64,000 bases of DNA, taken from NCBI RefSeq assembly GCF_041080865.1, contig NZ_CP160906.1:744001-808000 (forward strand), read 5' to 3'. Position 1 is the stretch's first letter; every line of letters begins with the position of its first letter. A program made the translations under genes and the position numbers. The notes below the pieces were generated by a model. It did not search any database and was not told the origin of the DNA. It saw only the letters and a program-made list of their open reading frames with translations. The DNA comes from Psychromonas sp. MME1 (GTDB taxonomy: Bacteria > Pseudomonadota > Gammaproteobacteria > Enterobacterales > Psychromonadaceae). Below are positions 51,464 to 61,625 of this stretch, in pieces.

Positions 51464-51854
51464 CTGAATAACGGCATCATTAAATTAAAAATGCGTTTAA
51501 CAATGCATAAATTTAGCCTTCTAGCCCATTCCTATATTTGCTTAGTAGTCACCACAAAAGGGTAATAAATAGTGTTTATAAGGGCTAAAATGTCAACTAA
51601 ATATATAAAATGAAAGGTGGGAACAGTGAAACTGTGCCCAAGAATACACATTTGCCTTGGTGTAAAACTCGACTAACCCGTAAACAGTGTTTATAATAGC
51701 GCGTCTTAAAATTCATCAATCAAATAAACTTTAAGTAGTCAAACAGCGAGCCATCTGAAATAATTCATCATTGCTCTTGAAATTTCTTTATTAATCCCAA
51801 TTAATAAAGTCTTAAGATAACTTAAAAATTAACGTAAAAGATAAAGGAAATAAA
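51464..51854. other. Intergenic region upstream of tig
   Basis: About 390 bases with no credible ORF or tRNA. It includes an inverted repeat around 51618-51640 (ACAGT...ACTGT within GGG...CCC) and a sigma-32-like promoter near the tig start. Confidence 0.5.
51776..51804 (+). promoter_or_regulatory. Candidate sigma-32 (heat-shock) promoter of tig
   Basis: CTTGAAA at 51776-51782, a 13-base spacer, then CCCAATTAA from 51796. The -35 is perfect for sigma-32 and the -10 is close to CCCCATNTA. The predicted transcript start is about 45 bases before the tig ATG. Confidence 0.5.
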
Positions 51855-53162
51855 ATGCAAGTTTCTGTTGAGTCAACACAAGGTCTAGAGCGCACGCTAA
51901 CTATTACTGTTGCTGCTGACGTATTTGAAAAAGAATATGATGGCCGAATCCGTCATTTATCAAAAACACAACGTGTTGATGGTTTCCGTCCAGGTAAAGT
52001 TCCTGCATCTGTTATTGCTAAACGTTTTGGCCCGGCAATTGAGCATGAAGTTGCTGGTGACGTGATGCAACGTAATTTCTTTGAAGCGGTAGTTGCGGAA
52101 AAATTAAATCCAGCTGGTGCCCCTAAAGTTGCGCCAAAAGCACGTAAAAAAGGTGAAGAATTTGTATTTACTGCAACTTTTGAGGTTTACCCTGAAGTTG
52201 AGTTAAAAGCATTAGAAGAGTTATCTATCGAAAAAGTGACTGCAGAAGTAACTGACGCTGATCTTGATAAAATGATTGAAACTTTACGTAAACAACATGC
52301 AACTTGGAGTGTTGTTGAACGTGAAGCCGCTGATAATGATCAAGTAAGTATTGATTTCGAAGGTTCAATTGATGGCGAACTTTTCGAAGGTGGTAAAGCT
52401 GAAGGTTTCCAAATTGTACTTGGTAGTAAACGCATGATCCCTGGTTTTGAAGATGGAATCGTTGGTAAAAAAACGGGTGAAGAGTTTATTATCGATGTTA
52501 ACTTCCCAGAAGAATACCATGCAGAAAACCTTAAAGGTAAAGCAGCACAATTTTCTATTAAATTAAATAAAGTTGAAGAGCAGGTGTTACCTGAAATTAC
52601 AGCTGAATTTGTGCAAAAATTTGGTGTTGAAAATGGTGAAATTGATAGCCTGAAAAGCGATGTTAAAAAGAACATGGTTCGTGAATTAGAGCAATCTCTT
52701 AAAAATGAAGTAAAAAATGCGGTATTAGAAGCGCTTGTTGAAGCGAATGAGATTGAAGTACCTAAAGCATTAGTTGAAGGTGAAGTGAACGTACTACGCA
52801 AGCAAGCTATGGAGCGTTACGGTCAGCAAATGGATCCTAAAAACATGCCTGAGTTACCTGCTGAACTGTTTACTGCGCAAGCAGAAAAACGTGTTAAAGT
52901 AGGCCTATTACTAGGTGAACTTATCAAGGTTAATGATTTAAAAGTTGATCAAGATAAAGTAACAGTGTTAATTGAATCTGCTGCATCAGCTTACGAAAAC
53001 CCAGCTGAAGTTGTTGAATACTATAAAAACAATAAAGAGATGATGCAAAATATTGAAAATGTTGCATTGGAAGAGCAAGCTGTTGATTTTGTAGTAGAAA
53101 AAGCTAAAGTAACAGAAGTGAACAAATCGTTCGACGAAGTTATGAATAAAACAGTTGCTTAA
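51855..53162 (+). CDS. tig: Trigger factor
   Basis: Ribosome-bound chaperone and prolyl isomerase. 435 residues. The ribosome-binding loop is GFRPGKVP (about 43-50) in the N-terminal domain. The FKBP-type domain is about 160-245 ([39 protein letters not shown]). The C-terminal helical arms follow. AAAGGAA precedes the ATG. It is the first gene of the tig-clpP-clpX-lon-hupB-ppiD series and is followed by a hairpin. Confidence 0.97.
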   Translation: MQVSVESTQGLERTLTITVAADVFEKEYDGRIRHLSKTQRVDGFRPGKVPASVIAKRFGPAIEHEVAGDVMQRNFFEAVVAEKLNPAGAPKVAPKARKKGEEFVFTATFEVYPEVELKALEELSIEKVTAEVTDADLDKMIETLRKQHATWSVVEREAADNDQVSIDFEGSIDGELFEGGKAEGFQIVLGSKRMIPGFEDGIVGKKTGEEFIIDVNFPEEYHAENLKGKAAQFSIKLNKVEEQVLPEITAEFVQKFGVENGEIDSLKSDVKKNMVRELEQSLKNEVKNAVLEALVEANEIEVPKALVEGEVNVLRKQAMERYGQQMDPKNMPELPAELFTAQAEKRVKVGLLLGELIKVNDLKVDQDKVTVLIESAASAYENPAEVVEYYKNNKEMMQNIENVALEEQAVDFVVEKAKVTEVNKSFDEVMNKTVA

Positions 53163-53197
53163 TAGCCTGCTGTCTATTTTATGTAGTGTTTGATTTC

Positions 53198-53232
53198 AAT
53201 GGCTCGTGTGATCTCACTCGGGCCATTTTCGT
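53198..53232 (+). terminator. Hairpin between tig and clpP
   Basis: AATGGC (53198-53203) pairs with GCCATT (53222-53227), with further pairs CG/CG and GTGA/TCAC inside. TTTTC and GTCTTT follow. It lies 36 bases after the tig stop and probably ends or weakens the tig transcript. Confidence 0.7.
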
Positions 53233-53271
53233 CTTTAGTGTATCAATATTAAAAATTTATTAGGATAGAAA

Positions 53272-53895
53272 ATGTCAAATCCATTTGCTGTAAACACGAA
53301 TCCAATTAGTAACGCGCTTATTCCAATGGTTGTGGAACAAACGGCAAAAGGCGAGCGTTCTTACGACATTTACTCACGATTATTAAAAGAACGAGTGATT
53401 TTTTTAACTGGCCAAGTAGAAGATTACATGGCTAACCTTATCACTGCACAGCTTCTTTTTTTAGAATCAGAAAGCCCTGAAAAAGATATTTATATCTATA
53501 TTAATTCACCGGGCGGTTCAATCAGTGCTGGGATGGCCATTTATGATACAATGCAATTTATTAAACCTGAAGTAAGTACTGTTTGTATGGGCATGGCAGC
53601 TAGCATGGGCGCATTTTTACTAGCAAGTGGTGCACCTGGTAAACGTCACTGTTTACCGAATGCAAAAGTGATGATTCATCAACCATTAGGTGGCTTTCAG
53701 GGGCAAGCTTCTGATTTCGAAATACATGCGAAAGAGATCCTTGCAACTAAACAGCGCATGAACGAATTGTTAGCGTTCCACACAGGGAAAGATATTGACA
53801 TCATAGCGCGAGATACCGATAGAGATAACTTTATGCGTGCCAATGAAGCCGTTGAGTATGGTATTGTTGATTCTGTTTTGTCTAAGCGTGCATAG
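53272..53895 (+). CDS. clpP: ATP-dependent Clp protease proteolytic subunit
   Basis: Serine protease barrel of ClpXP and ClpAP. 207 residues including a short propeptide. The catalytic triad is Ser 111 in [14 protein letters not shown], His 136 in [10 protein letters not shown], and an Asp near 185 in [27 protein letters not shown] is also typical. clpX starts 15 bases downstream with its own AAGGAG site, so the two form one operon. Confidence 0.97.
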   Translation: MSNPFAVNTNPISNALIPMVVEQTAKGERSYDIYSRLLKERVIFLTGQVEDYMANLITAQLLFLESESPEKDIYIYINSPGGSISAGMAIYDTMQFIKPEVSTVCMGMAASMGAFLLASGAPGKRHCLPNAKVMIHQPLGGFQGQASDFEIHAKEILATKQRMNELLAFHTGKDIDIIARDTDRDNFMRANEAVEYGIVDSVLSKRA

Positions 53896-53910
53896 TAAGG
53901 AGAACTAAAA

Positions 53911-55204
53911 ATGTCAGATAAGTACGGCAGTAAGGGCGATAGTAATAGCCTACTTTATTGTTCTTTTTGCGGAAAAAGCCAACATGAAGTAAAAAAATTA
54001 ATTGCAGGTCCTTCGGTCTATATTTGTAATGAGTGTGTCGATCTGTGTGATGATATTATCAAAGAAGAAATTGCCGACATCAGCAATACAGCTCAAGCTA
54101 ATATCAGCGATAAAAAATTACCGACGCCACATGAAATTCGCGCCAATTTAGATGATTATGTGATTGGTCAAGATACCGCTAAAAAAGTATTATCTGTGGC
54201 GGTTTATAATCACTATAAACGACTTAAACATGGTGATGTGACGAACGGTGTTGAATTAAGTAAAAGTAATATTCTTTTAATTGGTCCAACGGGAAGTGGC
54301 AAAACATTACTAGCGGAAACGATGGCGCGTTTGTTAGATGTGCCATTTACGATGGCTGATGCAACCACCCTAACGGAAGCAGGTTATGTTGGGGAAGATG
54401 TTGAAAACATTATTCAAAAGCTTTTGCAAAAATGTGATTACGATCCAGTTAAAGCACAACGCGGTATTATTTATATCGATGAAATTGATAAAATAACGCG
54501 CAAATCAGAAAACCCTTCAATTACACGTGATGTATCAGGTGAGGGGGTACAGCAAGCTTTATTAAAATTAATTGAAGGTACCGTTGCTTCTATTCCGCCA
54601 CAGGGGGGACGTAAACATCCTAACCAAGAATTTATTCAGGTTGATACATCAAAAATATTATTTATTTGTGGTGGTGCGTTCAGGCCTAGACAAAATTATT
54701 GAACAACGTGTAGATACTGGCGCTGGCATTGGTTTTGGTGCAACAGTAAAAGATAAAAACAGTCAGGCTACATTGAGTGATACTTTCCGAAAAGTTGAAC
54801 CACAGGATTTAACGAAATATGGTTTAATTCCTGAGTTTATTGGCCGCTTACCTGTTGTTGCTACCTTAACTGAGTTAGATGAGAGTGCGCTTGTTGAAAT
54901 ATTAACCGCGCCTAAAAATGCGATTACTAAACAGTACGCCGCACTATTTGAGCTGGAAAATGTTGAGCTTGAATTTAGAGAGGACGCTTTAATTGCAATG
55001 GCTAAAAAAGCGATGAAGCGGAAAACTGGGGCACGTGGATTGCGTTCAATCGTTGAATCGGTACTACTCGACACAATGTATGACTTACCATCCCTTGATA
55101 ATGTCAGTAAAGTGGTTGTTGATGAAAATGTTATTAAAGGCGAATCTCAGCCGATAATGATCTATAGTGATGATCAAATTCAACGTATTTCGTCTGATAA
55201 ATAA
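53911..55204 (+). pseudogene. clpX: Clp protease ATPase subunit ClpX, frameshifted
   Basis: AAA+ unfoldase partner of ClpP. The first frame has the zinc finger CSFCGKSQ...[10 protein letters not shown] (15-41), Walker A GPTGSGKT (about 125) and [10 protein letters not shown] (Walker B). It reads ICGGAF and then leaves the family sequence at 54681-54683. The next frame resumes with [24 protein letters not shown] and continues through sensor regions to [13 protein letters not shown], ending at 55204. Two bases are missing in GCGTTCAGGCC (family: G-A-F-A-G-L-D). Joined, it has about 431 residues. As read, the protein loses its C-terminal half; a sequence error is the simpler explanation. Confidence 0.9.
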
Positions 55205-55228
55205 GCAGTCAAACGCATAATCATCATT

Positions 55229-55255
55229 AAAGGGAGCAAATTGCTCCCTTTTTTC
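55229..55255 (+). terminator. Rho-independent terminator of clpX
   Basis: AAAGGGAGCA (55229-55238), loop AAT, TGCTCCCTTT (55242-55251) and a following TTT, 24 bases after the clpX stop. Confidence 0.9.
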
Positions 55256-55264
55256 ATTTACTAT

Positions 55265-55293
55265 CTTGAAATTTTTCATACAATCCCCAGTAT
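55265..55293 (+). promoter_or_regulatory. Sigma-32-like heat-shock promoter of lon
   Basis: CTTGAAA (55265-55271), a 13-base spacer and CCCCAGTAT (55285-55293) match the sigma-32 consensus CTTGAAA-N13-15-CCCCATNTA. It lies about 60 bases before the lon ATG, directly after the clpX terminator. lon is a heat-shock gene in E. coli, which supports the call. Confidence 0.75.
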
Positions 55294-55356
55294 TAGCTAT
55301 AACGCTATTTAAACTGACCTGCCATATAAAAAACAAAAGCAGGCATTGGGGATATT

Positions 55357-57714
55357 ATGAAAACAGAATCAGAACTGCAATTAACCCTGCCAGTCCTACC
55401 ATTACGAGACGTAGTGGTTTATCCACATATGGTCATTCCACTTTTTGTTGGTAGAAAAAAATCGATTAGTTGTTTAGAAGCTGCGATGGAGCAGGGAAAA
55501 AAGGTCTTACTCGTTGCACAAACGGAAGCTTCATTAGACGATCCTCAAATAGGAGATCTACATAGTGTTGGTACGGTTGCCAATATACTGCAGTTATTAA
55601 AATTACCTGATGGTACTGTAAAGGTATTAGTTGAAGGCGTACAACGTGCTCAATTAACTAAAAATATTGAAAATAATGAATACTTTTTTGCCGAAGTAAG
55701 TTTGTTAGAAAGTGAACCTGTGGATGAAAAAGAGGAAGAAGCTTTATTACGAACTGTACTTGGTCAGTTTGAATCCTATATTAAATTAAATAAAAAAATA
55801 CCACCGGAAGTATTAGCATCGGTTAATGGAATAGATGAAGCTGAGCGCTTAGCTGATACCATTGCAGCTCATATGCCATTAAATCTTGAAGATAAACAGA
55901 CCGCTTTAGAGATCACCTCTATTACCGAACGTTTTGAATTTTTAATGGCGATGATGGAAAATGAGGAAGACATCCTTAAAGTAGAGCAACGCATCCGTAC
56001 CCGTGTTAAAAAACAGATGGAGCGTAGTCAGCGAGATTATTACCTAAACGAGCAGATGAAAGCTATCCAAAAGGAGTTAGGTGAATCTGAAGATGGTCAA
56101 AATGATTATGATCAACTCGCGGAAAAAATAGAAAAAGCGGGCATGTCTAGCGAAGCCTATGAAAAAGCCGTTTCTGAACTTAAAAAATTGAAGATGATGT
56201 CACCGATGTCTTCAGAGGCGAGTGTCATTCGTACCTACATCGAAAGCCTTGTTAATGTGCCGTGGAAAAAACGTACCGCCGTTAAAAAGGATATTGCTAA
56301 AGCGCAGGAAATACTTGATGCTGACCATTATGGGTTAGATAAAGTTAAAGAGCGTATTTTAGAGTATTTAGCGGTACAAACACGTATTAATAAATTAAAA
56401 GGGCCTATCTTATGTTTAGTTGGTCCTCCTGGTGTTGGTAAAACTTCATTAGGTCAGTCTATTGCTCGTTCTACGGGACGTAAGTATATCAGGATGGCTT
56501 TGGGTGGGGTTCGAGATGAAGCGGAAATACGCGGTCATCGTCGTACTTATATTGGCTCTTTACCGGGTAAAATCATTCAAAAAATGAGTAAAGTGGGGGT
56601 TAGAAACCCACTATTCTTATTGGATGAAATTGATAAAATGGCTTCCGATATGCGTGGTGATCCTGCCTCGGCACTATTAGAAGTTCTCGATCCGGAGCAA
56701 AATAATAGTTTTAATGACCATTATCTTGAAGTGGATTACGATTTATCCGATGTTATGTTCGTTGCCACTTCAAATTCAATGAATATTCCAGGTCCATTAT
56801 TGGACCGTATGGAAGTCATTCGTTTATCTGGCTATACCGAAGATGAAAAATTGAATATTGCCAAGCAGCATTTAATTAGCAAACAGGTTAAACGCAACGG
56901 CTTAAATGAGAAGGAAATAAATATCGATGATAGCGCCATAATTGGCATTGTCCGTTATTATACGCGAGAGGCTGGGGTTCGTGGTTTAGAGCGTGAAATT
57001 TCAAAAATTTGCCGTAAAGTTGTTAAACAAATATTGTTAGATAAAAAACTTAAAAAGGTCGATGTGACCATTGATAATTTAAAAGATTTCTTAGGTGTTT
57101 ATCGCCATGATTTCGGCAAAGCTGAATCAGACAATCAAGTTGGGCAAGTAACCGGCCTTGCTTGGACTGAGGTCGGCGGAGAATTATTATCTATCGAGGC
57201 AACGTCTGTTCCTGGGAAAGGTAAATTAACTTATACTGGATCCCTAGGTGATGTCATGAAGGAGTCTATTCAGGCTGCAATGACGGTTGTTCGTGCTAAG
57301 GCGGAACAATGGCGCATCAATTCTGATTTTCATGAAAAACGTGATATTCATGTGCATGTACCTGAAGGGGCAACGCCAAAAGATGGTCCAAGTGCAGGCG
57401 CTGCGATGTGCACGGTATTAATATCTAGTTTAACGGGGATTCCTGTTCGTGCTGATGTGGCAATGACGGGAGAAATAACATTACGTGGTGAAGTTTTACC
57501 TATTGGCGGGTTAAAAGAGAAGTTATTAGCTGCACGTAGAGGGGGCATTAAAACGGTATTAATTCCCTTTGAAAATACCCGTGACCTTGAAGATATTCCT
57601 GATAATATTAAAAACCAATTGGAAATTATACCTGTTCGTTGGATTGATGAAGTATTAGAGGTTGCCTTGCAGGATAGTTTAAAAGGTTTTTCCGTGGAAA
57701 ATATTGAAAAATAG
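55357..57714 (+). CDS. lon: ATP-dependent protease Lon
   Basis: Degrades misfolded and regulatory proteins. 785 residues: N-terminal LON substrate domain (LPVLPLRDVVVYPHMVIPLFVGR), coiled coil, AAA+ module with GPPGVGKTSL (about 356-365) and LLDEIDKM (about 423), and a C-terminal protease. The Ser-Lys dyad is Ser about 679 in PKDGPSAGAAM and Lys about 722 in GGLKEKLLAA. GGGGAT precedes the ATG. It has its own heat-shock-type promoter and is separated from clpX by a terminator. Confidence 0.97.
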   Translation: MKTESELQLTLPVLPLRDVVVYPHMVIPLFVGRKKSISCLEAAMEQGKKVLLVAQTEASLDDPQIGDLHSVGTVANILQLLKLPDGTVKVLVEGVQRAQLTKNIENNEYFFAEVSLLESEPVDEKEEEALLRTVLGQFESYIKLNKKIPPEVLASVNGIDEAERLADTIAAHMPLNLEDKQTALEITSITERFEFLMAMMENEEDILKVEQRIRTRVKKQMERSQRDYYLNEQMKAIQKELGESEDGQNDYDQLAEKIEKAGMSSEAYEKAVSELKKLKMMSPMSSEASVIRTYIESLVNVPWKKRTAVKKDIAKAQEILDADHYGLDKVKERILEYLAVQTRINKLKGPILCLVGPPGVGKTSLGQSIARSTGRKYIRMALGGVRDEAEIRGHRRTYIGSLPGKIIQKMSKVGVRNPLFLLDEIDKMASDMRGDPASALLEVLDPEQNNSFNDHYLEVDYDLSDVMFVATSNSMNIPGPLLDRMEVIRLSGYTEDEKLNIAKQHLISKQVKRNGLNEKEINIDDSAIIGIVRYYTREAGVRGLEREISKICRKVVKQILLDKKLKKVDVTIDNLKDFLGVYRHDFGKAESDNQVGQVTGLAWTEVGGELLSIEATSVPGKGKLTYTGSLGDVMKESIQAAMTVVRAKAEQWRINSDFHEKRDIHVHVPEGATPKDGPSAGAAMCTVLISSLTGIPVRADVAMTGEITLRGEVLPIGGLKEKLLAARRGGIKTVLIPFENTRDLEDIPDNIKNQLEIIPVRWIDEVLEVALQDSLKGFSVENIEK

Positions 57715-57871
57715 CTCATAAGCTACATAAAATGGGGGCTTCAGTACAAATTTTTATAAATTTACTTGCACCGATTTAAATAGCAACGTAGCCTAACGTC
57801 TTGGATGTTTAAGCGTGTTTATCACTCATTTCTGGATAAACAACAAAATTATAATAATGGGGATATAAAAA

Positions 57872-58147
57872 ATGAACAAAGGACAACTAATTGATAATAT
57901 CGCTGAAAGTGCAGATATATCTAAAGCAGCTGCTGGTCGTGCACTTGACGCCTTTATTGAAAGTGTAACAACTGCATTAGTTGAAGGTGATAATGTTTCA
58001 CTGATCGGTTTTGGTGCTTTTTCTGTTAAAGAAAGAGCTGCTCGTACTGGCCGTAATCCACAAACTGGTGGCGATATTCAAATTGCAGCAGCTAAAGTAC
58101 CAGCATTCAAAGCGGGTAAATCATTAAAAGATGCGATCAACGTTTAA
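57872..58147 (+). CDS. hupB: DNA-binding protein HU-beta
   Basis: Histone-like nucleoid protein. 91 residues: [32 protein letters not shown] helices, [44 protein letters not shown] with the proline-tipped DNA-binding arm (RNPQTG). The position between lon and ppiD is the conserved site of hupB. GGGGATAT precedes the ATG. A terminator follows. Confidence 0.97.
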   Translation: MNKGQLIDNIAESADISKAAAGRALDAFIESVTTALVEGDNVSLIGFGAFSVKERAARTGRNPQTGGDIQIAAAKVPAFKAGKSLKDAINV

Positions 58148-58172
58148 TTTGTTGTTTGTTGAATAATGAATG

Positions 58173-58199
58173 AAGCGCGTCATTTGATGCGCTTTTTTG
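58173..58199 (+). terminator. Rho-independent terminator of hupB
   Basis: AAGCGCGTCA (58173-58182), loop TT, TGATGCGCTT (58185-58194) with one G-U pair, then TTTT. It is 26 bases after the hupB stop. Confidence 0.85.
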
Positions 58200-58226
58200 T
58201 TTGAAATTTCTCAGAGAAGAATTGTT

Positions 58227-60119
58227 ATGTTAGATAAATTGCGCGAAGGTTCACAGGGGATTGCGGCTAAAGTTATTTTAAGCGTTATCATCTTGTCTTT
58301 TGCTTTAGCAGGTATAAGTGGATATTTAGGCGGCAGCAGTGCTACGACTGCCGTTATTGTTAATGATCAAGAAATTAGCCAAGCAAGTGTGGAAAAAGCT
58401 TATCAAAATGAACGTCAGCGTTTGCAGCAACAATATGGTGAACAATTCGATATTCTTGCCGCCAATCCTAATTTTGCTCAGCAACTTAAAGCTCAAGCAA
58501 CTCAAACGTTAATTTCTGAAGCGTTAATAGCGCAGGCTATTAAGGAAATGGGCTTACGTGTCGGTGATGAGCAAATTAAAAATGCCATTCGTGAAATGGC
58601 TGAATTTCAAGTTGATGGTAAATTTGATAATGAACAATACTTATCTGTGTTGCGTCGTGTCAATTATACCCCGGCACAATTTAGTGAAAGTATGAAACAA
58701 GATTTAACTCGTCGTCAATTATTACAAATGTTGGTTGATAGTGAATTTGTTCTACCTACAGAAGTTTCGTTGGTGCAACAACTACAATCTCAGCAACGTA
58801 TTGCTAATGTGTTGACCGTTAAGTCTGATGAATTTGTCAAAGATAATATAATCAATGCAGATAAAATAGACGCTTATTACCAAAATAATCGACAACTTTT
58901 TCAATATCCAGAACAAGTCAGTGTTGATTACGTGCTGTTAGATGGTGACCAATTAACCTCTCAGGTAAGCGTTAATCAAGCGGATATAGAAAATTACTAT
59001 GATAATCATCAATCCGATTATAAACGTAGCGAACGTCGTAAAGTGGCACATATTTTAGTGCAAGGCGATAACGATCAAGCAAAACAAAAAGCACAAGCCA
59101 TATTAATGGATATTAATAATGGCAGTGATTTTGCCTTACTTGCGCGTGAAAAGTCAGAGGATACTTTATCAGCTAAAAATAATGGTGAATTAGACTGGTT
59201 CGAAGGTGGGGTGATGGATCCCGCTTTTGACAAAGCGGCTTTTGCATTGACAGTTGATGCGCCTGTATCGGGACTTGTTAAATCTCAATATGGTTACCAC
59301 ATCATTAAATTGTTAGATATTCAACCAGGTAAAACTTTACCCTTGAATGAAGTGCAGGCGCAAGTTAAAAAGGCGCTATTAAAAGATAAAGCGAATGAGC
59401 TTTATTTTGAAATGCACCAGCAACTTAGCGAAGTTTCATTTGAATCACCTGATGATTTAACTGATTCAGCTAACGCCATTAATGGTGAAGTCGTTCATAC
59501 TGAACTATTTAGTGCTGAAGAAGCTCCTCAAGCTCTCGTAAATAAAGCGGTTTTGCAAAAAATATTTGATGCTGATTTCCGTGCTGAAGGGGTGAACTCT
59601 GAAGTAATCGAGTTAGGTGATAATAAATCAATAGTTGTACGAATTAACAATTATAAGCCCGCTTCTACAAAACCGTTAACTGAAGTGACTGATGTTATTA
59701 CGACACAACTTAAAGCTGAGCAAGCAAGTGCAGATGCAATGGCGTTTACTAAGTCGATTGTCGTGAAATTAAATGCCAATGAATCTATTGCAGAGCAATT
59801 GAGTGATAAAAATCTTAACTTTGTCAATGATGTTAATTTTACTCGTTATAGTCGTGATTATGATTATCAAGTGATCGAAAAATTATTTAAGATGCCTAAG
59901 CCAGTAGATGAAAATGTAATGCGTGATTGGGTTAAAACGACTTCAGGTGATTATATCGTTGTTGAATTACTCTCTGTCATTGAACAGCCCACGGATAATA
60001 GCCCAATGGCTGCGCAAATTAATGAAATATTGCAACGTTCGACTTCTGATTCAATTTATCAAGCATTTATTGCTGAATTAATGGAGCAGGCGGAGATTAA
60101 ATACGCTGTAGCTAATTGA
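58227..60119 (+). CDS. ppiD: Periplasmic folding chaperone PpiD
   Basis: Membrane-anchored chaperone near the SecYEG exit. 630 residues from the ATG at 58227 (MLDKLREGSQGIAAKVILSVIILSFALAGISGYLGG, anchor about 13-36). Residues 40-250 form a SurA-like chaperone domain, and a parvulin-type domain follows at about 275-370 (RRKVAHILVQGD... GELDWFEGGVMDPAFDKAAF... SQYGYHIIKL). An in-frame start 30 bases earlier would overlap the hupB terminator and is unlikely. Two hairpins end the gene. Confidence 0.94.
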   Translation: MLDKLREGSQGIAAKVILSVIILSFALAGISGYLGGSSATTAVIVNDQEISQASVEKAYQNERQRLQQQYGEQFDILAANPNFAQQLKAQATQTLISEALIAQAIKEMGLRVGDEQIKNAIREMAEFQVDGKFDNEQYLSVLRRVNYTPAQFSESMKQDLTRRQLLQMLVDSEFVLPTEVSLVQQLQSQQRIANVLTVKSDEFVKDNIINADKIDAYYQNNRQLFQYPEQVSVDYVLLDGDQLTSQVSVNQADIENYYDNHQSDYKRSERRKVAHILVQGDNDQAKQKAQAILMDINNGSDFALLAREKSEDTLSAKNNGELDWFEGGVMDPAFDKAAFALTVDAPVSGLVKSQYGYHIIKLLDIQPGKTLPLNEVQAQVKKALLKDKANELYFEMHQQLSEVSFESPDDLTDSANAINGEVVHTELFSAEEAPQALVNKAVLQKIFDADFRAEGVNSEVIELGDNKSIVVRINNYKPASTKPLTEVTDVITTQLKAEQASADAMAFTKSIVVKLNANESIAEQLSDKNLNFVNDVNFTRYSRDYDYQVIEKLFKMPKPVDENVMRDWVKTTSGDYIVVELLSVIEQPTDNSPMAAQINEILQRSTSDSIYQAFIAELMEQAEIKYAVAN

Positions 60120-60125
60120 TAAGAT

Positions 60126-60202
60126 ACCCATTAACGAGGAGAGCTTGTTAATGGGTTTTATAATGGTAATAAAAACGCACATATTAATGTGCGTTTTTTT
60201 TT
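60126..60202 (+). terminator. Tandem terminators after ppiD
   Basis: First hairpin ACCCATTAAC/GTTAATGGGT (60126-60135 and 60147-60156) with a TTT tail. The second is AAAAACGCACAT/ATGTGCGTTTTT (60171-60182 and 60187-60198) with more T after it. The second is symmetric and may also stop rlmG transcription from the other side. Confidence 0.85.
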
Positions 60203-60236
60203 GCTAAATTATTTTAAATGCAGTGCTTCCATGGAA

Positions 60237-61385
60237 TTAAGCCATTTTAACGGCACGTAGAATAACAAACTTCTTATTTTCAGTAACTAACTCACAGTTA
60301 CCAAAAATACGTTCTAACTTATCTTGATAATCTAAATGGCGATTGCCGACAATAACCAATTCTCCACCTTCTACTAAGCAAAAACGTGCATCGTTAAACA
60401 TACTCCAAGCAATATGGTCTGTAATTGCCTGTTGTTGATGAAAAGGTGGGTTGCATAGGATAAGGTCGTAACTATTTGCTTTAAAACCTACCAAACCGTT
60501 ATTTACGACAAAACGCGCTTTCTCAGTTTGTTCTTCAGGTAGATTTTTAAGCATATTGATACGAGCTGAATCGATAGCCATGTAAGATTCATCAATAAAG
60601 GTTACCTGTGCATTTGGATAAGCCATTGATGCAGCCATACCAATAATGCCATTACCACAGCCTAAATCAACCACTTTGCTAAAGTCACCGCTAGGGAGGT
60701 TATCCATTAAGAAGCGGCCACCTATATCGAGATGATTGCGTGAAAAAACATTGGCATGATTATGTATTTTCCACTGCAGTTTTTCGATTTCCCACGTTAT
60801 CGCTATCTCTTTTTCTGCTATTTGTTGCGACTCGACCAAGCTAAAAATTAAGCGCGATTTCTTTTTAGCTAAAGAGGTTTTGGTTGTACCTATATACTGG
60901 TCAAATAAGGCTAATGTAGAATTATGGATCATATTAACTTTCCCTGCGGCTATCACGAGCGTATCAGGGGTTATCACTTCGCGTAGTTGCTGTAGAAGAT
61001 ATTCAAGGTAAGCTAAGGTTTTGGGAACTTTAATTAAAACAATTTTTACATTATTTGGAATTTTTTGCAGACTATCTTGAATCAAAATATTATTTTCAGG
61101 ACAGTTATTACGTAACATATTTAGTTTAATTGAACTCAAAGATAAATAGGAATCAGAAATAACGGTGCGTTGAAATTCTTGAAAGTAACAACTCAATGCG
61201 CCAAAACCGTCATTAATTAATAATAATTGATCCTCTTCACGGATCTGTTTTGCTAACTCATTTTCATTAAAGTAATTAATGAGGTATTCATCGGCTGAAT
61301 CCCAAGCTTGTAGTGTTTCTTGTTTATGGCGAGGATGGCGATGTAATACTAGCGTTTGAACCGCAATATTGAGTGTTTCATTCAT
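60237..61385 (-). CDS. rlmG: 23S rRNA (guanine-1835-N2) methyltransferase RlmG
   Basis: S-adenosylmethionine-dependent methyltransferase of the RsmC/RlmG group. 382 residues: an N-terminal catalytically inactive domain (LQAWDSADEYLINYF, LLLINDGFGALSCYF, IVLIKVPKTLAYLEYLLQQLR) and a C-terminal domain with DLGCGNGIIGMAA (about 241-253) and the catalytic LCNPPFHQQ (about 308-316). The N-terminal wording follows E. coli RlmG more closely than RsmC, which decides the name. Confidence 0.92.
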   Translation of the reverse strand: MNETLNIAVQTLVLHRHPRHKQETLQAWDSADEYLINYFNENELAKQIREEDQLLLINDGFGALSCYFQEFQRTVISDSYLSLSSIKLNMLRNNCPENNILIQDSLQKIPNNVKIVLIKVPKTLAYLEYLLQQLREVITPDTLVIAAGKVNMIHNSTLALFDQYIGTTKTSLAKKKSRLIFSLVESQQIAEKEIAITWEIEKLQWKIHNHANVFSRNHLDIGGRFLMDNLPSGDFSKVVDLGCGNGIIGMAASMAYPNAQVTFIDESYMAIDSARINMLKNLPEEQTEKARFVVNNGLVGFKANSYDLILCNPPFHQQQAITDHIAWSMFNDARFCLVEGGELVIVGNRHLDYQDKLERIFGNCELVTENKKFVILRAVKMA

Positions 61386-61592
61386 AGAGTTATGCCTAAG
61401 GTGAATGGGTAAGTTATAGCCGACTAGTTTAGCTTGCTTGGGCTATTAAGGTAAGCTATTTCACATTAAAGAGGAAAATAGCGAGCATCGCTATGTTAAT
61501 TGACGTAACCGTTTTTCATATAAGCGGATAATATCGTTAGCGAATAGGTTAGCAGAAAAGCTTGCATTTTAATAAAAACAGATGAAAATAAG

Positions 61593-61608
61593 CTGTATGT
61601 ATAAACAG
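61593..61608 (+). promoter_or_regulatory. LexA (SOS) box upstream of dinB
   Basis: CTGTATGTATAAACAG fits the gammaproteobacterial LexA operator CTG-N10-CAG, with the favoured CTGTAT start and ACAG end. It lies 17 bases before the dinB start codon, so bound LexA would block the promoter or early transcription. Confidence 0.85.
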
Positions 61609-61625
61609 CTTGATGTGGATGGCAT

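Noticed and set aside
51464-51854. tRNA or riboswitch upstream of tig
   Set aside because: No cloverleaf or known aptamer motif is visible; only a short inverted repeat and promoter-like sequences.
54660-54720. Programmed frameshift in clpX
   Set aside because: There is no slippery heptamer, internal ribosome site or stimulatory stem, and ClpX is not known to use recoding. A sequence error or mutation is simpler.
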